From NCBI GenBank assembly GCA_900543885.1, contig UQTA01000001.1, forward strand, positions 107,863 through 171,862: a stretch of DNA of 64,000 nt. The letters run 5' to 3'. Position numbers and translations under genes: made by a program. Below are positions 51,572 to 60,917 of this stretch, piece after piece. The stretch is from an uncultured Clostridium sp. (GTDB taxonomy: Bacteria; Bacillota; Clostridia; Lachnospirales; Lachnospiraceae). Under the pieces are notes generated by a model, which did not search any database, was not told where the DNA came from, and saw only the letters and a program-made list of their open reading frames with translations. Within the stretch, counting starts at the first letter, position 1. The number at the start of each line of letters is the position of its first letter.

Positions 51572-52471
51572 TCATTCCTTTCTCGTAACTTTCACCGTTT
51601 TTCTGCAAACTTTTCCTTTTATCCAGTTAAAACAGGATTTGAAATCGTTTCGTGTCAGCTCCCGTGTACCCATAATGCCAGAAGGGCGGAACAGGATAAC
51701 TAGAACTACAAGGAATCCATAAAGCACCATGCGCCACTGCTCTGCTGAACCAAAACGTAGAAGCTCCGGAAGCGGCAGAAGCAAAAGCCCTGCTAAAATG
51801 GTACCCGTAAGACTTCCCCGACCTCCCAGGATTACCATGATTACCAGCTCATCAGATTTTACCATGGTAAACATATTTGGCTGAAGGTAGTGCATATAGT
51901 GTCCTAAAAGCGCTCCAGAACAACCGCATAATGCACAGCTGATCACCATTGCCTCCATTTTATACTTAAAAACATTGACGCCCACCGACTGAGCTGCCAA
52001 TTCCTCCTCACGCACTGCAATACAATTTCGCCCATGGCGGGAGTTAATAAATGATTTTAAAACAATGACCGTCAAAATAACGATAATCCACACATTAACA
52101 AAATTGCTTCCCTTCGGTATGTCTGCCAGACCTCTTGCACCGCCAGTGATGGATGTGGCATTCTGAATGATCAGCTTAATCGCCTCACCAATTCCAAGGG
52201 TAACAATAATAAAATAATCATCACGGAGTTTCAGTGTCGGATAACTGACAATGGCCCCCACAACGGAAGCAGTCAGCATACCGGCCAGTATTCCAAAATA
52301 AATCGGAACATCAAATGCCTTTGTCAGCAGCGCTGATGTGTACGCACCGATTGCCATAAAACCTGCATGTCCCATAGAGAACATTCCGGTAAAGCCGCAA
52401 AGAATGGAAACTCCTAAAACTGCGATCATATAGATACCGACTAAGGTCGCAACACCTAACCAATATTCCAC
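51572..52471 (-). CDS. livM: Branched-chain-type ABC transporter permease LivM
   Basis: 299 residues with about eight to ten hydrophobic helices. The conserved GHAGFMAIGAYTSALL and the cytoplasmic GRNCIAVREEELAAQSVGVNVFKYK coupling loop identify LivM. ILGGRGSLTGTILAG is also typical. It lies 13 bp after livH. Confidence 0.94.
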   Translation of the reverse strand: MEYWLGVATLVGIYMIAVLGVSILCGFTGMFSMGHAGFMAIGAYTSALLTKAFDVPIYFGILAGMLTASVVGAIVSYPTLKLRDDYFIIVTLGIGEAIKLIIQNATSITGGARGLADIPKGSNFVNVWIIVILTVIVLKSFINSRHGRNCIAVREEELAAQSVGVNVFKYKMEAMVISCALCGCSGALLGHYMHYLQPNMFTMVKSDELVIMVILGGRGSLTGTILAGLLLLPLPELLRFGSAEQWRMVLYGFLVVLVILFRPSGIMGTRELTRNDFKSCFNWIKGKVCRKTVKVTRKE

Positions 52472-52484
52472 TTCTTTCCCTCCT

Positions 52485-53360
52485 TTAAGCCTTGTCCTCG
52501 CTGGATTTTCCTAACAGACCCGACGGGCGGATCAGCAGGATAACAATCAACAGGAAATATGCAAACAAATCTCTCAATGTGGTAGACACATAAGCGGAAA
52601 TCATTGCCTCCGACACTCCCAGGATCAATGCTCCTACCACTGCACCCGGAAGACTTCCCAGACCGCCGAATACCGCACAGATAAATGCCTTGTTGGTATA
52701 AAATGTTCCCAGCGACGGGTAAGTGGTATATTTCGCTCCAAGCAGTGTGCCTGCAACACCTGCCAGGCTTCCTGCAATCAGGAAAATGGAGAGAATCAGC
52801 TTAAAGGTATCAACACCCATAAGAGAGGTGGCTTCCAGGCTGTAGGACGCGCTTCGGATTGCAAGCCCCAGCTTTGTTTTCTTTATGATCCATTCCACAA
52901 TCAGAAGAGCCGCCATACTTACAAAGAAAATCAGCAGGTCAACCACACCGATATTGGCACCAAGGATCTGGATGCTTTCGGCTGGAAAATTCACCGGAAA
53001 GATACGGAATCTTCCGGAAAACGCAATGATGATCAGGTTGTCGCCCATAACAGAGATTCCAAGTCCGATAATCATCAAGTACACACGTCTGGCATTCCGC
53101 TTCAGCAGCGGGCGATAGGCAATAAATTCAATAAATGCTGCCAGAATCGCCGCTACTGCAATACCAGCTACAATTCCCAGAAACAGGTTCTCCATGGCAT
53201 AGGTCAGGAAAAAGAAAGTGGTAAATGCACCGATTGTTACCGTAATGCTATGGGCAAAATTTGTAAAGTTCAGTAAGCTGTAGATCAGTGCATATCCAAC
53301 TGCCATTAAGGCATATACACTCCCTACGGAAAGTCCATTAATCAACTGTTGTATAAACAA
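52485..53360 (-). CDS. livH: Branched-chain-type ABC transporter permease LivH
   Basis: 291 residues, all-helical inner membrane protein. The start MFIQQLINGLSVGSVYALMA and the LLNFTNFAHS segment are hallmark LivH sequence, as is FGGLGSLPGAVVGALILGV. It lies 14 bp after the substrate-binding protein gene. Confidence 0.95.
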   Translation of the reverse strand: MFIQQLINGLSVGSVYALMAVGYALIYSLLNFTNFAHSITVTIGAFTTFFFLTYAMENLFLGIVAGIAVAAILAAFIEFIAYRPLLKRNARRVYLMIIGLGISVMGDNLIIIAFSGRFRIFPVNFPAESIQILGANIGVVDLLIFFVSMAALLIVEWIIKKTKLGLAIRSASYSLEATSLMGVDTFKLILSIFLIAGSLAGVAGTLLGAKYTTYPSLGTFYTNKAFICAVFGGLGSLPGAVVGALILGVSEAMISAYVSTTLRDLFAYFLLIVILLIRPSGLLGKSSEDKA

Positions 53361-53374
53361 TGAAGATACCTCCC

Positions 53375-54556
53375 TTATTTCTGCATAGAAGGAGTAAAGC
53401 GTCCTATAGTTTTGAATCCTCCGTTTTCAATCTGGCAGATTGGAACTTCACGGTATACCATGTGTGTTTTAGGATCAAAGGTAATCTTGCAGGTCAGTCC
53501 CTGAAGCCCGGTGGTATTTTCAAGTGCCTCACGGATTTTTGCAGGCTCTGCACTGCCAGCTTTCTCAATAGCGCCTGTCAGAAGCATGAACGCATCATAG
53601 GCAAGGTAGCAGTCCGGTCCTACATTCTGGCTGGGATCGTATCCCCACATTTCCTGGAAGTCCTTCAGAAGTCCTTCTACATTCTTTGATTCAGTATCAA
53701 CAGCCACATTGTAGATCATTCCCTCTACAGAATCAGTCGCAATGTTAAACAGATCACTGGACATAGCGCCCTCAGTTATCAGGAAAGGCTGGGTAATTCC
53801 AAGCTCTCTTGCCTGGTTTGCAATCAGACCGATCTGCTTATAGTATCCTCCGGCAATATACAATGCATCAAAGTCACCGGAATTTTTAATCTTTGTTAAA
53901 ACTGCACGGTAATCCACATCTCCTGTGTTAAAGGCCTCTTTCACCGTAATCTCTCCGCCTGCGCCTTCTACATTCTTAGAAAATTCATTTGTAACACCTA
54001 CAGAAAAATCGCTTCCTAAATCATAAATAATTGCAATCTTCTTGTAGTTACATTCATTTACCGCATACTGGCCCAGAATAGCACCACTCTGCGGATCGGA
54101 AAGGCAGGCTCTGAAGGCCCAGGGACGAACCTGTCCATCCTCCGTCATGGTGACCTTGGAATTAGTTGCGATGCTTGTGATAAAAGGTATCTCGTTTTCT
54201 GCCGCAACCTCGCCCAGCGCGATGGTGGTCGCAGAAGAATCGGTTCCGATAAACGCACAAACCTTATCATTCAATACGGCCTTTCTGGCTGCATTCGTTG
54301 TCTCCACCGCATCATCACGGTTGTCATAAACCTTAATTTCAATCTGCTTGCCAAGAATTCCGCCGGACTCATTTTTCTGCTTTGCCAGGAGCTCAACGGT
54401 CTCTGCCAGCACATCGCCAAAAAGAGAGGACTCACCGGTTCTGGGGCAGACAACGCCGATACGGATAGTTTCCGCTTCTTTTTTGCCGCCGCAGGCTGTC
54501 AGTGAAACCGCCGCCAATGCCAGACCAAAACCTATCATTTTTTTCATCTTCTTCAT
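53375..54556 (-). CDS. ABC substrate-binding lipoprotein (LivK-like)
   Basis: 393 residues. A lipobox LTACGG follows a short signal peptide (about 1-20), so it is anchored outside the membrane. The periplasmic-binding type 1 fold (ERFRIGVV-like IRIGVVCPRTGESS, VYDNRDDAVETTNAARKAV, FIGTDSSATTIALGEVA) binds amino acids, amides or urea in this family. The ligand-contact residues cannot be compared here. The gene sits between the amidohydrolase and livH, an arrangement that points to uptake of the amidohydrolase's substrate or its precursor. Confidence 0.92.
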   Translation of the reverse strand: MKKMKKMIGFGLALAAVSLTACGGKKEAETIRIGVVCPRTGESSLFGDVLAETVELLAKQKNESGGILGKQIEIKVYDNRDDAVETTNAARKAVLNDKVCAFIGTDSSATTIALGEVAAENEIPFITSIATNSKVTMTEDGQVRPWAFRACLSDPQSGAILGQYAVNECNYKKIAIIYDLGSDFSVGVTNEFSKNVEGAGGEITVKEAFNTGDVDYRAVLTKIKNSGDFDALYIAGGYYKQIGLIANQARELGITQPFLITEGAMSSDLFNIATDSVEGMIYNVAVDTESKNVEGLLKDFQEMWGYDPSQNVGPDCYLAYDAFMLLTGAIEKAGSAEPAKIREALENTTGLQGLTCKITFDPKTHMVYREVPICQIENGGFKTIGRFTPSMQK

Positions 54557-54573
54557 AGCTGTTCCTCTCATTT

Positions 54574-56001
54574 CTATAATTTATTTTCTTTCTTTTGTTT
54601 ACATATTTCCGGATTCTTTTCCAATAGCTTTCCTCCTGCACGTTCCAAAAGCTTTCTCCCCTGCTCAGATGCGTTTCGGATAACTTCCGATTCATCCACA
54701 GTCAGAATTCTCCGGTTTTCCATCACAATCTTTCCGTCAATCATGGAGAGCTCCACTTCACTTCCGTTTGCCGCGTATACCAGATTTGGGATCAGATTGC
54801 TGACCGGCTCCCACACAAGGGGTATCAGATGCATTTCTTCCATGTTCAGCATGATTATATCTGCCTTTTTTCCCCGCTCCAGAGAGCCAATCTCCCGTTC
54901 CATTCCGATTGCCCTTGCACCGTCAATAGTGGCCAGCCGCAGCATCCGCCATGCAGGGAAAACCGCTGCATTTTTCGCCTTGCACTTATTTAAAACAGCA
55001 CCAACCTTCATTTCATAAAACAGATTGCTTGTATTTCCGCCTGAGGTCTGATCGGAGCCGATTGCTAAACGACTGCTGTAGTGACTAAATTCTGCCGCAG
55101 GCGGGATGTTCCCATCCACAATCGCCTCGCTTCCGGAACAGAGAACCATTGCAGCGCCCTTTTTTGCCAGAAGCTGAAGCTCCTCCTCTGTTGCCACGGA
55201 CAAATGAATTGCCATAAGCCTTTCATTGATCAGCCCCATTTCATCGAGAAAAGGAATGCTCCGCTTTCCATATCGCATCTGCATCTGCCTGACTTCCCGA
55301 TTGCCGCAGGCCAGATGCAGATGCATCAGCAGTCCCTGCTTTTCTGACAATTCTCCCATCACCCGAAGGGTATCCGCAGACACTCGATCTAGTCCCAGAG
55401 GGCACAGCCCGCAGGTAATCCGTCCGTAATTACTCCGATGATACTGTTCAATCAGCTTTCTGCAATTTTCCAGAGATTCCTGTTCCACCTTTTCATCCAA
55501 AGGATAGAGCGTACCATCCTCGATCTCAGCCTTTTCCAAAGGCAGGGCATGTACAGTATGTGACAACTGGGCTCTTATCCCGATCTTCACGTGATTACCT
55601 GCAAAAAACAACATTTCCTCGTTGCTGTCAACCATGGTGGTTGTTCCCGCCTTTATGGCTTCACACAACATCACCATGGAGCCTGCCTGCCTCGCCTTTA
55701 CATCCAAAGCTCCCTTTAGCGGAAATACCCGGCTGCTCATCCAATTTTCTGTATCCTGGGCATATCCTCTGAAAATGCTGACTCCCGTATGCGCGTGGGC
55801 ATCGATCAGGCCCGGCATAAGCAGCTTTCCACGTCCATCGATATATCGGTGCGCGCTGTACTTCTTCAATATCTCTGCTGTTTCGCCAACGGAGATGATA
55901 CAGTTGCCTTTAACTGCCACCGCACCATCCTGTATCACTCCGCAGCCAAGGGAATCTGCCATTGTCACTACTATCGCATTTTGAAATATACAATCAACCA
56001 T
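54574..56001 (-). CDS. Amidohydrolase (COG0402 type, deaminase-like)
   Basis: 475 residues of the amidohydrolase superfamily, close to the TrzN/AtzA/SsnA/MtaD branch that hydrolyses amino or amide groups on N-heterocycles. The metal site is HAHTG (HxH, near residue 68), HLHLACGN, a third His in AIHLSVATEEEL, and Asp in IGSDQTSGGN. Flanking beta-strands form the usual small second domain (SLERGKKADIIMLN). No signal peptide. It is second in the operon, 11 bp after SDR copy 1. Which ring or amide it attacks is unknown. Confidence 0.88.
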   Translation of the reverse strand: MVDCIFQNAIVVTMADSLGCGVIQDGAVAVKGNCIISVGETAEILKKYSAHRYIDGRGKLLMPGLIDAHAHTGVSIFRGYAQDTENWMSSRVFPLKGALDVKARQAGSMVMLCEAIKAGTTTMVDSNEEMLFFAGNHVKIGIRAQLSHTVHALPLEKAEIEDGTLYPLDEKVEQESLENCRKLIEQYHRSNYGRITCGLCPLGLDRVSADTLRVMGELSEKQGLLMHLHLACGNREVRQMQMRYGKRSIPFLDEMGLINERLMAIHLSVATEEELQLLAKKGAAMVLCSGSEAIVDGNIPPAAEFSHYSSRLAIGSDQTSGGNTSNLFYEMKVGAVLNKCKAKNAAVFPAWRMLRLATIDGARAIGMEREIGSLERGKKADIIMLNMEEMHLIPLVWEPVSNLIPNLVYAANGSEVELSMIDGKIVMENRRILTVDESEVIRNASEQGRKLLERAGGKLLEKNPEICKQKKENKL

Positions 56002-56012
56002 GACTGGCCCCG

Positions 56013-56789
56013 TTACTGCATCCAGGCTCCGCCGTTAGGTGAAAGCACCTGTCCGGTACAATAATCGCTGGCTGCGGAAGCCATATATGCAACCGCGTAA
56101 GCGATATCTTCCGGCTGTCCCACTCTGTGCCAGAGCGTATCTGCAATTTCATCTTCCCATGGCCGGATTCTTGCCATTCTGGTATCAACCAACCCGGGAG
56201 CCACACAGTTAATATTGATATGATCCTTTGCAACCTCGTGGGCAATCTCCTTGGAAAATGCGATTACACCGCCCTTGGCTGCCGCATAGTGTGGATCGGA
56301 AAAGTCTCCTACAATCCCGGCTCCAGAGCTGATATTTACAATCTTTCCGCTTTTTTTCGCTCTCATAATAGGAAGTACAGACATTGTAAAGCGGTAAACA
56401 CTATTTAGATTCAGCTCAATCAGACGCATCCACTCTTCTTCGTTGATATTATCGATGGTAACACCGCCGCCGCAGCCTGCAGCATCATTTACCAGAATAT
56501 CTACGGTTCCGTAGGTATCCACTGCAGTTTTAATCACATTCTGGATGTCCTCGTACTTTCTCACATCGCAGTAAACTGCTGTTGCGTTCAGCCCCTGTTC
56601 GGTAATCTGAGCTACTGTTTCCTCAACGCTGTCCTTCTCAATATCGCAGGCCACCACATTGGCTCCCAGGCTTGCCAGCACCTTTGCAATTCCGCGTCCG
56701 ATTCCATTTCCTGCACCGGTCACGATTGCTGTTTTCCCCAGCAGTTTAAAATAGCTGTACATTGCCTGCTCAATTACTTTTGACTCCAT
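56013..56789 (-). CDS. SDR-family oxidoreductase, copy 1
   Basis: 258 residues from the ATG after AAGGAGGAG. TGAGNGIGRGIA, ACDIEKD (an NAD-type acidic residue) and NDAAGCGGG are in the nucleotide part. The catalytic Ser (SSGAGIVG) and Tyr-x-x-x-Lys (YAAAKGG) are present. It is a paralogue of the SDR at 49305. As first gene of the operon, it has TATAAT about 36 bp before its start (56825-56830) but no good -35, which suits activation by an AraC-type regulator. Confidence 0.93.
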   Translation of the reverse strand: MESKVIEQAMYSYFKLLGKTAIVTGAGNGIGRGIAKVLASLGANVVACDIEKDSVEETVAQITEQGLNATAVYCDVRKYEDIQNVIKTAVDTYGTVDILVNDAAGCGGGVTIDNINEEEWMRLIELNLNSVYRFTMSVLPIMRAKKSGKIVNISSGAGIVGDFSDPHYAAAKGGVIAFSKEIAHEVAKDHININCVAPGLVDTRMARIRPWEDEIADTLWHRVGQPEDIAYAVAYMASAASDYCTGQVLSPNGGAWMQ

Positions 56790-56837
56790 AGTCTCCTCCT
56801 TACGTTCTTTCATTTGATGTGTCCATTATATGATGTT

Positions 56838-57027
56838 GGGGTCAAAAGGTTTTTTGACCCCTCTGACACCGAATTGCTACGTGCTTTGCACTTCCGCAAT
56901 TCTAAAAACATTCGTAATCCGCTCATTTTTCTTCCCAAAATGGCTTCTTACTCATGTTTTTGGCGGGTCCCAAGTTCAAAAATCCTCCTGCAAGCAAGCT
57001 TGCATTGGATTTCTGAACTTTTGACCC
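56838..57027. repeat. 190-bp double-hairpin intergenic element
   Basis: Left hairpin: GGGGTCAAAA, four bases, TTTTGACCCC (56838-56861), perfect. Right hairpin: GGGTCCCAAGTTCAAAAATCC (56965-56985) with its near-complement ending TTTTGACCC (57007-57027), enclosing a small TGCAAG/CTTGCA hairpin. The ends share GGGTC. It has the look of a mobile palindromic repeat family and lies in the promoter region of the catabolic operon. Confidence 0.7.
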
Positions 57028-57261
57028 TGGTATCATTATATATAAATTATGTGTATTTTTGCGGATAAAATGGCTCCAAAATTATGCATTATGTCTTTTG
57101 TTTTATTTTTTTTTACACTTTATCAATATCCTGTTATTTATTTTAGTTGTTTCAATATTTTTCAGAAAATTTAGGCAATTTTTACATATTACAAAAAAAT
57201 GAAATACAAAAAATAATCTCTGATTTGTCCCTTAGGACGATTTAAGAAGATGTATAATTTG

Positions 57262-57289
57262 TTGCATAATGCAGAATTTGTAGTACAAT
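57262..57289 (+). promoter_or_regulatory. Promoter of the first AraC-type regulator
   Basis: TTGCAT (57262-57267), 16 bp and TACAAT (57284-57289) lie 62 bp before the GTG start. The sequence around it (TAGTACAAT) is shared with the arcA promoter on the other side. The rest of 57028-57351 is AT-rich with nothing else I can name. Confidence 0.55.
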
Positions 57290-57351
57290 AAAAAAAAATA
57301 AACGTATGCCGCTCCCTTTGCCGGCAATGCGTTCAGACAGGAGGAATCGCC

Positions 57352-58590
57352 GTGAATCGTGTCATCCCAAAAAACACCGCCGCACAGTCACTGCTTGCCG
57401 GAAAGCTTTGCAGTTATGAGACAACCAATACAGAAAAGCAGCCCATTGCCCTGATTCATCAAGACGCACGTTTTTTTCTGATCACCGCAGGTTCAGGAGA
57501 AATGTCTGTGCAAAACCGTCAGTACCCGCTTACAGCCAACACCATTGTTTCCATTATGCCATGGCAAATCTGCGATATATTCCAAATAAATTCTCCTCTG
57601 GAATATCAGATGATTACCTACAACTACGATGCGCTCACCCGTGCTGTTAAAATTTTCAGCAATGAAGAGGGACAAACCGAATCCTTTCTTACCGCCATGG
57701 AATGTCACTCGGCTGTAACCCTGATGCCTGAAAACCGCACCATCTGCCGCCTGATGGATATGATTGCAAAGGAACTCTCCATATCTGATCCCAATGAGCT
57801 TCCCTCTCAGCGTGCATTTCAAAATATCAGCATTACCAGCCTGCTTGTCCAGCTGCTTATCCGTTTTCTCCGTTTGAGCAGCGAGCTGAAAGCAGAAGAG
57901 CCCCACGTACAGACCGATTACACGGAAATCCTCCGCTATATCTATCTGCACTGCAACGAAAAGCTCTCTCTGGATAAGCTTTCCTGCCGTTTTAATTGTC
58001 CTGCCTCCGATATCAGTTCCTACCTTACAGACACAATCGGTATTTCCTTCTCTGAACTGCTGAATGAAATCCGGATCGGCAAATCTCTTAATTTTATTAT
58101 GTATACAGATTTTACATTAAAAGAAATGTCGGAGTTCCTAGGCTATGTAGATGAATCCCATATTTCCAAGGTATTTGCAGCGCGGATTGGAACCAAGATC
58201 AGTGAATACCGGAAAATTTATCAGAAAGTGCAGAATATTTGTCGGATTGATGAAACAAGAACCGCCTATACGGTCATTAATTATATCTACAGAAATTACG
58301 CCGATGATTTAAATCCGCAGGGAATCTCCCACCAGTTTGGGCTTTCGGTTCCGCAGCTGAACAATCTTCTGCTCTACCAGGTAGAACAGAGCTTTTCCGA
58401 ATTTTTAAACCAGGTTCGTGTCAACCGTGCCTCTGAGCTGCTGCTAATCCCCTCCAAAACCGTTTTGGAGGTTGCCTTTGAGGTCGGCTATCGAAACTCC
58501 AAAACCTTTACCCGCAATTTCGTAAAGTTGAAGGGCATGACGCCAACTACCTTTAAACAGAAGTATATGGGAAAAGCGTCCTCAGTGTAA
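57352..58590 (+). CDS. AraC-type regulator with two DNA-binding domains, copy 1
   Basis: 412 residues beginning at a GTG codon preceded by AGGAGG. The N-terminal cupin-like sensor (about 20-100; FFLITAGSGEMSVQNRQYPL, IVSIMPWQICDIF) is followed by a helical linker. Then come two AraC-like HTH modules: about 190-290 (LSLDKLSCRFNCPASDISSYL, FIMYTDFTLKEMSEFLGYVD) and about 305-405 (LSVPQLNNLLLYQVEQSFSEF, VLEVAFEVGYRNSKTFTRNF, GMTPTTFKQ). Normal AraC proteins have one. It lies between and is divergent from the catabolic operon, probably regulating it. Confidence 0.85.
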   Translation: MNRVIPKNTAAQSLLAGKLCSYETTNTEKQPIALIHQDARFFLITAGSGEMSVQNRQYPLTANTIVSIMPWQICDIFQINSPLEYQMITYNYDALTRAVKIFSNEEGQTESFLTAMECHSAVTLMPENRTICRLMDMIAKELSISDPNELPSQRAFQNISITSLLVQLLIRFLRLSSELKAEEPHVQTDYTEILRYIYLHCNEKLSLDKLSCRFNCPASDISSYLTDTIGISFSELLNEIRIGKSLNFIMYTDFTLKEMSEFLGYVDESHISKVFAARIGTKISEYRKIYQKVQNICRIDETRTAYTVINYIYRNYADDLNPQGISHQFGLSVPQLNNLLLYQVEQSFSEFLNQVRVNRASELLLIPSKTVLEVAFEVGYRNSKTFTRNFVKLKGMTPTTFKQKYMGKASSV

Positions 58591-58645
58591 ATGCTCTGGC
58601 TGCGGATTCTTTTTTGTAAAATACTCCGAAAAACGAGGTGAGACT

Positions 58646-59899
58646 ATGAGAAAAATTGTTCCCATGCAAAGCCTTTACTGCTCCTGCGAGGATGAAAATA
58701 AAATATGCAGCTTTGATATTGAAGTGCTGGCTACGCCCACTACACCCCTGATTCATCCTATGTCCCGCTTTTGGCTGGTCAACAGCGGTGAGGGAACGCT
58801 GTTGTTAAATGGTCAGGAATATCACTTAAAGCCTGGTACCCTTGTTTCGGTGCTTCCCTGGCAGATCAGCGATATTACGGAGGTAACTTCCCCTCTTCAG
58901 TTTTTTGTGCTGGTTTACTATTTCGACAATGTGAATGAAATCATTAAAGCCTTTTGCAATCCCAGCAACATGCCCCTTTCCATTATCCAGACCTTGAAGA
59001 AGATTCCGGTGCTGTACCTGGAGGGCGAAGCGCTGGAATCCATGAGCAGGCTGTTTTTACAGATTCGAAATGAAATCGGCGTGGAATCCATCCCCACACA
59101 GGCTGCTGCGGAGGACTTTGCTTCCCAAGAACTAAGCAATCTCTATGTCACCAACAAGCTTGTTGAAATCATCATCAGCTTCCTGCATGCAAAGCACCTT
59201 ACCGCATCCGCCCCCCGGGAAAATGCAGATCCCAGCGAGATTTTCCTGTATTTGTACACACATTTAAATCAAAAAATAACCCTGGCTGCTCTGTCAAAGA
59301 TTTTCTACATGAGTGAATCCGCTATCAGCGCCTATATCACCAACACAGCAGGTCTCTCCTTTTTTGACCTGTTAAATGAAATGCGCATTGGAAAAACCAT
59401 CAATTATCTTCTTTACACCGATTTCACCTTGGAGGAGCTGGCGGAAATTCTAGGCTTTGTTGACAGCGCTCACATCAGCAAGGTTTTTCTGGCCAGAATG
59501 GGAATGAAAGCAAATGATTTCCGAAGCACCTACCAGAGCATCGGAAATATGTGCCGTATCAAAGACAGACGTGATTTTTATTCTCTGGTTTCCTACATTT
59601 ACCGACATTACAACGAGGATTTACAGCCAAAATCCCTGGGAAAACAATTTTCCTTGTCTCCCAGGGAATTAAATCGAATTCTGCTTTATCAGGTTGAAAT
59701 GAATTTTTCGGATTATTTGAATTATATCCGTATTAACCGAGCCAGTGAGCTTTTGCTTAAAACCTCTCATAGCATTATGGAAATTGCTCTGGAGGTAGGC
59801 TATAACTCCACAAAAACTCTGACCAGAAATTTTCTCAAATTTCGCTCCATGACGCCCAGCAAATTCCGGCAGACCATTGAACTGCAGAATACAAACTAG
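58646..59899 (+). CDS. AraC-type regulator with two DNA-binding domains, copy 2
   Basis: 417 residues from the ATG after GAGGTG. It has the same domain plan as the preceding gene: cupin-like sensor (FWLVNSGEGTLLLNGQEYHL, LVSVLPWQISDIT), linker, HTH module 1 (LAALSKIFYMSESAISAYI, LLYTDFTLEELAEILGFVD) and HTH module 2 (LSPRELNRILLYQVEMNFSDY, IMEIALEVGYNSTKTLTRNF, MTPSKFRQ). It is clearly a paralogue of copy 1. Its last codons overlap the stop of arcC by 4 bp. The pair may respond to two ligands or form a heterodimer. Confidence 0.85.
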   Translation: MRKIVPMQSLYCSCEDENKICSFDIEVLATPTTPLIHPMSRFWLVNSGEGTLLLNGQEYHLKPGTLVSVLPWQISDITEVTSPLQFFVLVYYFDNVNEIIKAFCNPSNMPLSIIQTLKKIPVLYLEGEALESMSRLFLQIRNEIGVESIPTQAAAEDFASQELSNLYVTNKLVEIIISFLHAKHLTASAPRENADPSEIFLYLYTHLNQKITLAALSKIFYMSESAISAYITNTAGLSFFDLLNEMRIGKTINYLLYTDFTLEELAEILGFVDSAHISKVFLARMGMKANDFRSTYQSIGNMCRIKDRRDFYSLVSYIYRHYNEDLQPKSLGKQFSLSPRELNRILLYQVEMNFSDYLNYIRINRASELLLKTSHSIMEIALEVGYNSTKTLTRNFLKFRSMTPSKFRQTIELQNTN

Positions 59900-60906
59900 C
59901 CTGCATTTACATCGTATACTTCACTGTCCAGCTCCAGGGGTACATAGGCGCAAACCTCCTGCTCCGAACGTATCCGCGTTCCTGCTTTCCCGTGGATAGC
60001 ACATCCGGCCTTTTCCAGAGACGTTATGACTGCGCACCTGCCCGGGAGAGCCTCTACAAAATCAATACAGGCCTCTACCTTGGGAAGCATACTTCCCCTG
60101 GCAAACTGACCCTCTGCAATGTATTTCTTTGCCTCCGCTATGCTGATCTCCTCCAAAGCTTTCTGTCCCGGTTTGTTGAAGTTAATATAAACCTGATCTA
60201 CTGCCGTAAGGATGATCAGCATATCAGCCTTTAATTCCTGTGCCAGCCTGCTGCTGGATTTGTCCTTATCTATCACGGCATCAATCCCACGAAGCCCGTT
60301 TTCCGTTTCCACCACCGGAATACCGCCGCCCCCCACTGCAATCACAATCAAACCGCTTTGAATCATTTTTCGGATGGCACTGAGTTCTATAATTCGTTTA
60401 GGAAGGGGGGATGGAACTACCCGACGGTATCCCCTTCCGGCATCCTCCATAAAGGTGTATCCCTTTCCTTTCTGAATCTCCTGTGCCTCTTCCTTCGTAT
60501 AAAAACTTCCGATAGGCTTTGTGGGCAACCCAAATGCATGGTCAGTCCCATCCACCAGAACCTGCGTTACCACACTGACAACGTTTTTTTCAAGGCCCCG
60601 TTTCAAAAAGCTCTGCTGAAGAGCTTGCTGAAGGTGATAGCCGATAAATCCCTGAGACATAGCTCCGCACTCCGGAAAGGGCATATAGGGCGTACAGGGT
60701 CCGTTTACAGCTGCATAATTCATGGCTGCATTGATAATACCCACCTGGGGGCCATTACCGTGTCCGATGACGATTTCATGTCCCTCCGCCACCAGATCCG
60801 CAATGATTTCCGCCGCAAAGCGTACCTGGATGATCTGCTTCTGGGGCGTATTTCCCAGAGCATTTCCCCCCAATGCAACCACAATGCGTTTCTTCCCCTT
60901 TTTCAT
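59896..60906 (-). CDS. arcC: Carbamate kinase
   Basis: 336 residues. It converts carbamoyl phosphate and ADP to ATP, carbon dioxide and ammonia, the energy step of arginine fermentation. VALGGNALGN at the start, GHGNGPQVG, the internal GSFYTKEEA, VIAVGGGGIPVV and GIDAVIDKDKSSSRLAQELKADMLI identify the family. The length is slightly above the usual 310-315. It is third in the arc operon, 11 bp after arcB, and has no separate terminator: it overlaps the convergent regulator by 4 bp. Confidence 0.96.
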   Translation of the reverse strand: MKKGKKRIVVALGGNALGNTPQKQIIQVRFAAEIIADLVAEGHEIVIGHGNGPQVGIINAAMNYAAVNGPCTPYMPFPECGAMSQGFIGYHLQQALQQSFLKRGLEKNVVSVVTQVLVDGTDHAFGLPTKPIGSFYTKEEAQEIQKGKGYTFMEDAGRGYRRVVPSPLPKRIIELSAIRKMIQSGLIVIAVGGGGIPVVETENGLRGIDAVIDKDKSSSRLAQELKADMLIILTAVDQVYINFNKPGQKALEEISIAEAKKYIAEGQFARGSMLPKVEACIDFVEALPGRCAVITSLEKAGCAIHGKAGTRIRSEQEVCAYVPLELDSEVYDVNAG

Positions 60907-60917
60907 TATAAGCCTCC

